From assembly GCA_030760725.1 (NCBI GenBank), contig JASWHV010000001.1:27029928-27093927 (forward strand): a stretch of DNA of 64,000 nt. The letters run 5' to 3'. The notes beneath the pieces are model-generated. The model was not told the DNA's origin. It saw only the letters and a program-made list of their open reading frames with translations, and searched no databases. This document shows, piece by piece, positions 57,425-64,000 of this stretch. Source of the DNA: Neostapfia colusana. Its lineage: Eukaryota; Streptophyta; Magnoliopsida; Poales; Poaceae. Made by a program: the position numbers and the translations under genes. Numbering within the stretch: the stretch's first letter is position 1; the number at the start of each line of letters is the position of its first letter.

Positions 57425-57987
57425 AAGCTCCGGAAGAAGATTTTGGATGAAGCACACATGTCAATGTTTTCCCATTCATCCCGACAGCAACAATAAGTAC
57501 CAAGATTTGAAACAAAAATTTTGGTGGACGCGGATGAAAAGGGAAATTGCCAAGTACGTATCCGAGTATGATACGTATGGACGGATCAAGGCTGATCATA
57601 TTCGGAAAGCCGGACCGCTACCACCACTGAAGATACCGGCCTGGGAATGGGAGGATATGAGTAGGGATTTTATAGTCGGATTACCGCTCACATTCCGGAA
57701 GCATGACTCGATTTGGGTGATCGTCGACCAGTTAACGAAATCAGCTCATTTCATTCCGGTGAACACTCATTATTGAGCCAAGAAGTATGCGTAGTTATAC
57801 ATATAAAGAATTATTTGCTTACATGGTGTCTCGAAGACCATAATCTCATATAAAGGTGCGATGTTCGTTGCTCGTTTTTGGGAGCAGTTGCACGCCTCGT
57901 TGGGAACTAAGCTGATTAGAAGCTCCGCATGTCACCCTCAAACCGATGGACAAACTGAGAGGGTGGACCAAGTTCTCGAAGACATGT
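57425..57987 (+). pseudogene. Gypsy3 integrase fragment
   Basis: Chromovirus-type integrase. The HHCC zinc region has H-P-D-S-N and the Y-Q-D-L-K-Q-K-F-W-W motif (about 57475-57530), though the second Cys of the CxxC pair is read as Y-G. The catalytic core has W-E-D-M-S-R-D-F-I-V-G-L-P and I-W-V-I-V-D-Q-L-T-K-S-A-H-F (about 57650-57750). After a degenerate gap a second piece has C-H-P-Q-T-D-G-Q-T-E-R (about 57925-57960) with the catalytic Glu. The C-terminal domain and any chromodomain are absent, because at 57988 the sequence becomes LTR. It starts with a frameshift just past the SIRE4 TSD. Confidence 0.88.
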
Positions 57988-60900
57988 CACTCCTCCGAGC
58001 GCCACCGAGGGCTGGGAACCGAGCCGCCTCCAACTTCTTGCATCGAGATGGCGACCTGCTCGTGGCTTCAACACCTCACGGTGTGATGTTTACGCTCCCA
58101 AACCGCCACATCGAGGCTCTGTCTCCCTCACACAAGAACAGAACAGAATCGCTCACGGCCGCCACCGTTGATCGATCGGGAGCCGTCGAAACCTCGCGCA
58201 CAGTGCTCTTCCGAGCTGCAAAACGGCACTGAGTGATCTTCTTCCACTCTCTCAGCGCGAAAACGAAATGAGCTACGAGTTCCCTAACCCTAGCGTGACG
58301 TTTCTCGCGGTGACCAAACTTCATCGCCAATCGGGCTCACGTGGACAGCCCTACCGAGGGGCTTTCACGCCCGAGCAAGGACGCCCAGAGAAGCGTCGGA
58401 GCTCCCCGCTGCTCCTAGCCAAACCTCAGCTCATGCCATAAACTCCTGAGTGAGAATTTGACAATTTTCTATTGGCGCGTGTAAAGTGACCCCCGGGTAA
58501 GAATCTATCAAATTCAGTCGCACTTCTAGTTTTTAGGTCACAAAATCGTACACACGTAAACTAGATTGGCTAGCAGTCGATTTCCCTTTGCAAACCTAGT
58601 TTGAAACCGATGGTGCGCGAGCTATTTTGGGGTTTCCCGAGCTCAAACGCCGCGGCACCTCTAGGGCGCACGGTGATAACCCATGTAGAGACTTTCCCGA
58701 GCTAATTGGCATTCATGCCAGTCTTCTCTAGGGTACATGGATGCTCTAGGGGCAAGAAACACCGAGTTTTGAAGGGTAGAGTTCGGCCGACGGTGCCGAA
58801 GCTTCCTTGGAGCCGCCACAAGTCGCCCGACCATTTCTGAACCTCTAGCGCCCCCCACCGACCTCAAAAACAGATTTTCCGACCCCGAAAATCCCCGGGC
58901 AGCGAGTCTCCGGCCGGGAATGCGCAGCCGGCGAGGTTGCCGCCTCTGTCCGGCGAGGTCATCGCGCGCGCGAGAGATTAAGAGACGGGAGGAGGAAGAA
59001 GGCTGGGGCTGGCCCACCGGTCAGTGAGGGAAATTCAAATCCGGGATTTGCTGTGGCTCAGGATCCGGTGCGGCTACACAGCTGAGAACCCCTTAGCCCG
59101 TGTGTTCTCGCATTCTATTGGCTGCAGTTTAAACCGTGGGCCCAGGTCGAATTTCAATAGAAAATCAATTCCAAATTAATTCTAAGCAATCCTTAGCTCC
59201 AAAAATCCTAGTAAAAATTCAGGCATGCTCTATGATTCATACTTGAAATTGTAGTTCACTTGATTTGGCATGAAAATGCAAATTACTTCAGAATTAATTC
59301 CTTTTAGCATAACTGCTTAGGAAATTATTCTGGGGGAACTAATCAAGTAAAAGTCCTGAATTTTAGATCAAAATACTTTCTTGTGACCAGGAATGCACAT
59401 GCAAAGTTTCAGCTCAATTTGAGTCTTAGATCTTCCTGTCCTTGTTCTCCATTCTTATGTATATGAGAAAAACATAGGAAATCTTGTGGGAATTAATTGA
59501 GACACAAGTTCCATTCACTTTAGCTGCAATTTGGCAAGCTAAGTCCCTGTGTAGTATAGGAAGTTCTGTAATAATTTCAAAGCCATTAGAGTTCAGGTTC
59601 TTTAGTTACACCCAAATCAATTCAGCCATCTCATCATCCCATTAGAAACCATAGCACATGGTATAACTGAAATACTATGTGCAGATTGGATTTCTCTCTT
59701 TAAATTCTTTGCACAACAGAGGAAACATTTCCTTCTTAGCACCCCCACACCATCCTCTGTTCTTAACAAGTTTAAGTCTTAAATTATCTAAGTTGCATTA
59801 TGAAACTTGTGCATATACATGTCGATAGGACTTACGACGAAGGCAATCAACGGAGGAGTTCGATTGAGTGAATCCATTGAATTGGATCAGTTGATCAAGC
59901 CTCAAGGGAGAGAAGACTCTAACTGAATTATATAGTATTAGACCCTGCAAAACAGGCAAGCCCCGGTTTGCATTTACCTGCTATTAAGTTTTTACTTTGT
60001 ATACATTATGTCGGTTAGGAATGAACTTTGCATTAATTCTAGATGTTTGATACTCCTCTTGCATGACCAGAAAAACCCATGGAGTATTTGGGTAGATGTA
60101 TTTTTATCGTGTAGAAACTGCCATGCTTAAGGAGGACTCGGTAGAAGTCGAGTTGTTGGACTTTACTCGTATGGATAGGAACTGGGGAGCACAGGGGATT
60201 GGTTCAAGAAATTGTTAGCAAGTTGAAATGAGACCGGGCAGGTTGTAGGAGCAACAGGACATGGGGCCTGGGTGCGTTAGACCTGTCCATGTCGATTGAG
60301 GACCGATACTTGTGCGGCCCTGCTGAACAAGTTTGAATGTACTGAAGGCATATCAGATATATGGGGTCCGATAAATTGATGTAACCTATACCTCCGGGCG
60401 TCGAGGCATAACGCACCGATTTATAGGTTATGTTGAGGGCAGCAAGGTGAAAATCCGCTAACGGGCATAGAGAGATGCTCAATGTAGGGAACCTCCTGCT
60501 CGTTTGGGTGCGACCAGTTCGACGTTTGGGTTGTTTAGTGAAAGGTTGTCCCGTATGACATCGGTGGAGCGTGATGTGTGCTGCTCCAAGTATGGGCATA
60601 CGTGATGTGCTATTCGGGTATCCCTGTAGGTGTATATCGAGTCGATTCACCGTCCCTCACGGTTATGAGTACCGCTAGTGCACTGTGTCGTGACGTAGAA
60701 ATTACTTGCACCGAGATAAGAATTAATCACTATTGTTTTGAAGTTTATACTAGCAATGTAATGTTATCTTCTATGAATAGGTTAGTGCAAATCCGATTCA
60801 TTTCCACCATGAGCAAGTTACATCGGGAGAAAGTGTTTCTTGTTTTATTGTGGACTCCTGATGTGAGGTGCCCAAGGTTATGCTTAATTTGCTGCTAATA

Positions 60901-61403
60901 ATACCTAAAAGTAAGGATCCATAATTAGGCGAGTTCATATGCAATTTACTATCCTATGTTATGTCTTTACCATCATGTAGATTTTCATGATTAGGTTCGA
61001 CGGTTAAGCCTTGCTGAGCTTTATTCTCACGGATACTATACTAGTTGTTTTACAGGTAATAACACTATGCTTATGAGTATGGTTATCAGAAGACTCGGAA
61101 CTCACCGAGTGGTAAACTCATGGAAACCCCTACCGCTGCTATTGTCATCATGTTGCTAGTGAGAAGAGTCCACGGGTTGGACGTCTTCTCTATTGCTTAG
61201 CTTAGATATGAGATGTGAGTTGTATTAGTCTTCCGCTATAGTTTATTTTGAGAAGTATTTGTAAAATTAACACTTTGTAAGCTCCCACATGAGTTATGTA
61301 ATATGATGCTTTATTATGTGTGTTGTTGGGTGCCGCATCGCATGACACCACCCAATGCGATTCCTGGGCGAGTGTGCAACACCGAGAAGGGGCGCCCGCG
61401 ACA
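57988..61403 (+). repeat. Gypsy3 3' LTR, 5'-truncated (3416 bp)
   Basis: Matches about 36068-39429 of the 5' LTR, starting at ACTCCTCCGAGCG. The first ~870 bp of the LTR, the polypurine tract and the integrase end are deleted. It ends GCCCGCGACA followed by the TSD TTTCA. It has its own deletions, for example near 59170, where sequence present at 37200-37560 is missing. Confidence 0.9.
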
Positions 61404-61597
61404 TTTCATGCTGGAACAAAGCATATAGAAATAGACTATCACTTTGTACGAGAAAGAGTTGCAAATAAAAATGTTGCAAGTTAAGTTCATATCCACCAAA
61501 GATCAAATAGCTGATGGGTTCACAAAACCGTTGTCGTCACAAAAGCAAGTCAAGTTTCGGTACAATCTCAACATGGAAGGTTGAGATTGAGGGGAGG
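61404..61597 (+). pseudogene. Copia2 RNase H end and polypurine tract
   Basis: Resumes after the Gypsy3 TSD with T-K-H-I-E-I-D-Y-H-F-V-R-E and, after a frameshift near 61470, D-Q-I-A-D-G-F-T-K-P-L, the usual end of copia RNase H. A short tail ends in a stop, then the polypurine tract (61581-61597) and the 3' LTR. Confidence 0.9.
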
Positions 61598-61947
61598 TGT
61601 TAGAAGATATAAATCTGGGTTGCATAAAACGATGGAGAATATAGATATGGCTTGATTGTGATCTTGTGAAGATTATCTTGACTTGAAGGCATCAAGAGAG
61701 GAATTGAAGACCAGAACGGCAACATAGATAAGTTAATTAGATTTATCACATAATAAAGTGATAAGAGTCGGTTTGATTTTATTTAATCTTTCGGTTGATA
61801 GATCCGTGCATGTAACAACCAGGATTTAATCTCCTTGTACGAACATCTATTTAATGGTTTAACACATAACACCAGGTGAGCTGAGTTTGGCAGCCTGGTA
61901 TTCTTCAAGGCGTACGTGACTTCGCTGGTAAAGAAAGGATTGAGTGC
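61598..61947 (+). repeat. Copia2 3' LTR
   Basis: Matches 11126-11471. The last ~8 bases of the 5' copy (TCCTTTCA) are not found here; the next bases (about 61948) are Copia1 RT. A small deletion at this edge probably removed the LTR end and the TSD. Confidence 0.9.
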
Positions 61948-63290
61948 CTGCTCTAATGGTTCCCTTGAGCGATATAAAGCTCGCTTAGTCGCTCGTGGTT
62001 TCCAGCAGGAACATGATCATGACTATGATGAGACTTTCGCTCCTTTTGCTTACATGACCACTGTTCGCGCTCTTCTTGATGTGGCCTCCGTTCGTGAGTG
62101 GTCCATCTCTTATCTTGATGTAAAGAATGCCTTTCTGAATGGTGAGTTGCGTGAGGAGGTTTACATGCATCCACCGCCTGGGTATTCTATTCCTGAGAGT
62201 ATGGTTTGTCGCCTTCATCACTCCCTTTATGCCCTCAAGCAAGCTCCTCGTGCTTGGTTTCAGCAGTTTGTGTTAGTGATCACTATTGCTAGCTTTTCTG
62301 TCAGTACTCTTTATCTTGCACTCTTTGTGCATATCTCGTCTCGTGGTCGTACCCTTCTTCTTATTTATGTTGATGATATGATCATCACTGTAGATCACCC
62401 TGAGTACATAGCCTTCGTAAAGGCACATCTTAGTGATTAGTTTCTTATGTCAGATCTTGGTCCTCTTTGTTACTTTCTTGGAATTAAGGTTTCTATATCT
62501 CTGAGGGAATCTATTTGTCTCGAGAAAACTACATTTAGAATCTTCTTGATCGGGCTTCTCTTATAGATCACCGCACTGCTAAGGCTCCCATGGAGCTTAG
62601 CGTTCACCTTTGACCCTCTGATAGTGAGCCGCTTGATAATCCTACTCTTTATCATCCCGCTCGTCCTGACATATTGTACTCCATCCATATTCTGAGTCGG
62701 TTTGTTTAGACTCCGACTCATATTCACTACAGTCACTTGCTTCGTGTCTTGCGTTATCTTCGTGGGACTATCTCTAGACGCTTGTTTTTTCCACGTTATA
62801 GCTCCTTACAACTCCAGACGTATTGATATGCCACTTGGGCTAGTGATTCTTCTGATTGTTGATCTCTTTCTACTTATTGTGTTTTTTTGTGGTTCCCTCA
62901 TTGCTTGGAAGACTAAGAAGCGGGTAGCGGTTTTTTGTTTGAGTGCAGAGGTTGAGTTGCATGCTATGACTCTTGTTACCGCAAAGGTTACTTAGTTACG
63001 GTGGTTACTTGAGGATTTTGGTATTTCTGTTTCTATGCCGACTCCCCTTTTGTCTAACAGTACATGTGCTATCAGCATTGCTCATGATCCGGTCAAGCAT
63101 GAACTTACTAGACATATTGGTGTTGATACTTCTTATATACGAGAACAGGTACAGGATGGTGTTGTTGCTCTTCAGTATGTGCCTTTAGAGCTTCAGCTGT
63201 CTGATTTCTTCGCGAAGGCACAAACCCGGATTCAACATAGTTTCATCTCTGCAAACTCAGTGTTCGTGATGCACCTTGAGTTTGAGGGGG
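61948..63290 (+). pseudogene. Copia1 RT and RNase H (3' segment)
   Basis: Continues the RT broken at 11125. Motifs: R-Y-K-A-R-L-V-A-R-G-F-Q-Q-E-H, Y-L-D-V-K-N-A-F-L-N-G, Y-A-L-K-Q-A-P-R-A-W-F (Y-A-L where Y-G-L is usual), an intact Y-V-D-D-M-I-I (about 62370), and D-L-G-P-L-C-Y-F-L-G. RNase H: T-W-A-S-D, S-L-I-A-W-K-T-K-K, L-S-A-E-V-E-L-H-A-M, T-R-H-I-G-V-D, L-S-D-F-F-A-K-A. Stops occur at about 62438 and 62566 and frameshifts near 62580 and 62980. It ends in the polypurine tract GAGTTTGAGGGGG (63278-63290). Confidence 0.9.
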
Positions 63291-63414
63291 TGTTACAGAT
63301 ATACGAGTTTATTGTATTTTCCCCATTGTATGAGAGGCTTTATGCATATTTGTAATCTCTTGTACCTCTATATATTCGGGACTCCTGCCCCCATAATAAT
63401 ACATGTGCTATTCA
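63291..63414 (+). repeat. Copia1 3' LTR (approximate right end)
   Basis: Begins TGTTACAGATATAC directly after the polypurine tract. A TATA-like CTATATATT is at 63368-63376. The right end is set at a TATTCA near 63414, but with no 5' LTR to compare it could run further. Confidence 0.6.
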
Positions 63415-64000
63415 TAAGAGGGACGACTGATGCTTCAGTAGTCTCCACTCCCTGGCCGCAGTGTCTTGTAATGTGCCCGATGCAAGTGCCTAAGCATAGG
63501 CCCGGCTAACGATTCCCTGTATTTGTTTGGACCGGCTTCACAAGTGAAACAAAGTTATCGAAGATCCTATTATTAATACTTTGAAACTAAGAAACATAGG
63601 GACGATGCATCACTTGTCTATGGTTTACAAAATAGCATATGCGTACGTTCAGCTCGATTATAGTCATAATGTCAGGATAATATTTATGCCAACATCGGTA
63701 GCTATAGCATATACAGGAATGATGCATGTCTCCAGTTATGTGTGCTTGCCATACTGACAAATGCCGTGTAAACAAACGCGTCCGAGTTTTGTATTCCGTG
63801 TTCCTCTCCATTAGCTTAATGAACAAGATTTAGGTGGTGATCAACGTGTCCTTTCGACATCTAATCATGCCGTTATACGCCCGCTTTTAATGAAAGCATG
63901 CAATGCTGTTTTCTTTTAGATTTTTTCCCCAGGGTTTTTTTTCTATGTTAGATGACACGAACCTTTCCCGCCTTAATTATTTTCCCTCTTTCGTCCTAGT
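63415..64000. other. Right flank, no feature recognised
   Basis: No retroelement domain, RNA gene or convincing ORF. A search by eye for the missing GATA zinc finger (CX2C, then CNAC) in all frames here found nothing. It may be host intergenic DNA flanking Copia1, or the unrecognised end of its LTR. Confidence 0.35.

Larger units (their letters stand above)
35199..61403 (+). mobile_element. Gypsy3: gag-less Ty3/gypsy element split by SIRE4
   Basis: Perfect TSD TTTCA (35194-35198, 61404-61408). Parts: 5' LTR 35199-39429, primer site 39433-39444, leader to 40860, pol fragments 40861-41587 and 57430-57987, and a 5'-truncated 3' LTR 57988-61403. Without SIRE4 it is about 10.4 kb. Gag and most of protease are missing, the RT is joined straight to the end of RNase H, and integrase is joined straight to the LTR interior. 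It needed proteins from a complete relative to move. Confidence 0.92.
11126..61947 (+). mobile_element. Copia2: Ty1/copia element split by SIRE3 and Gypsy3
   Basis: Parts in order: 5' LTR 11126-11479, primer site, gag-pol 11517-15094, RT/RNase H 34825-35198, RNase H end 61404-61580, polypurine tract TTGAGATTGAGGGGAGG (61581-61597), 3' LTR from 61598. Removing SIRE3 and Gypsy3 with one TSD copy each leaves about 4.9 kb, the normal size of a copia element, and leaves the reading frame continuous across both former insertion points. Copia2 itself sits in the RT region of Copia1. A TSD at the right edge was not found: the last few bases of its 3' LTR and some Copia1 bases appear lost. Lineage is possibly Ale/Retrofit-like, at low confidence. 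Confidence 0.93.

Noticed and set aside
63415..63520. Possible downstream part of the GATA gene after Copia1
   Set aside because: No CX2C...CNAC finger in any frame; a C-L-V-M-C-like string near 63460 does not fit the finger spacing.

Overview
This window is intergenic DNA from a plant nuclear genome, most likely a grass. It is built almost entirely of transposable elements nested inside one another. The evidence is methionine-initiator tRNA primer-binding sites, LTRs of 0.35 to 4.2 kb bounded by TG...CA, 5-bp target-site duplications (TSDs), gag/pol proteins of the Ty3/gypsy and Ty1/copia types, and an Ac/Ds-like hAT element with an 8-bp duplication. No intact host gene was found. The only host-like coding trace is the front half of a GATA-type transcription factor gene at 7591-8790, with two GT-AG introns and no zinc finger. 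Species cannot be fixed from the sequence alone.

Layout. Positions 1-7201 hold the left part of a minus-strand gypsy element (Gypsy1: protease, gag, leader, primer site and a 3.86-kb 5' LTR). The GATA fragment follows. At about 8790 it runs directly into a 5'-truncated copia element (Copia1, plus). Copia1 breaks off in its reverse transcriptase at 11125 and resumes at about 61948, ending in a short LTR near 63414. The 51 kb between is a second copia (Copia2, plus, 11126-61947) and everything that landed in it. Copia2 is itself split twice: in its RT/RNase H region by a minus-strand SIRE/Maximus-type copia (SIRE3, 15095-34824, TSD CATTC), and in RNase H by a plus-strand gypsy (Gypsy3, 35199-61403, TSD TTTCA). 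Subtracting both inserts leaves Copia2 about 4.9 kb long, the normal size for the superfamily.

SIRE3 contains a fragment of a gag-less gypsy (Gypsy2, 15999-21357) and a clean solo LTR of the Gypsy1 family (23162-27024, TSD ACTTG). Gypsy3 contains a second SIRE element (SIRE4, plus, 41588-57424, TSD AAGCT). SIRE4 in turn carries a solo LTR of another gypsy family (45647-49077, TSD CCCAA) and an Ac/Ds-like hAT element (49642-50619, TSD GTTTTTGA). The deepest path is Copia1 > Copia2 > Gypsy3 > SIRE4 > hAT or solo LTR, five layers whose order of arrival can be read from the sequence.

All coding regions are damaged by stops, frameshifts or deletions, so nothing here looks autonomous. The most distinctive points are: (i) both SIRE copies carry a large third ORF downstream of pol, and in the plus copy it sits 5 nt behind a good splice acceptor; (ii) SIRE LTRs and leaders are packed with the palindrome CCGGACTAGTCCGG, in SIRE4 as a 162-163 bp tandem array upstream of the TATA box; (iii) Gypsy2 and Gypsy3 share the same gag deletion and the same primer-site substitution, which points to a non-autonomous lineage; (iv) a GATA gene fragment with introns is fused to a truncated copia.
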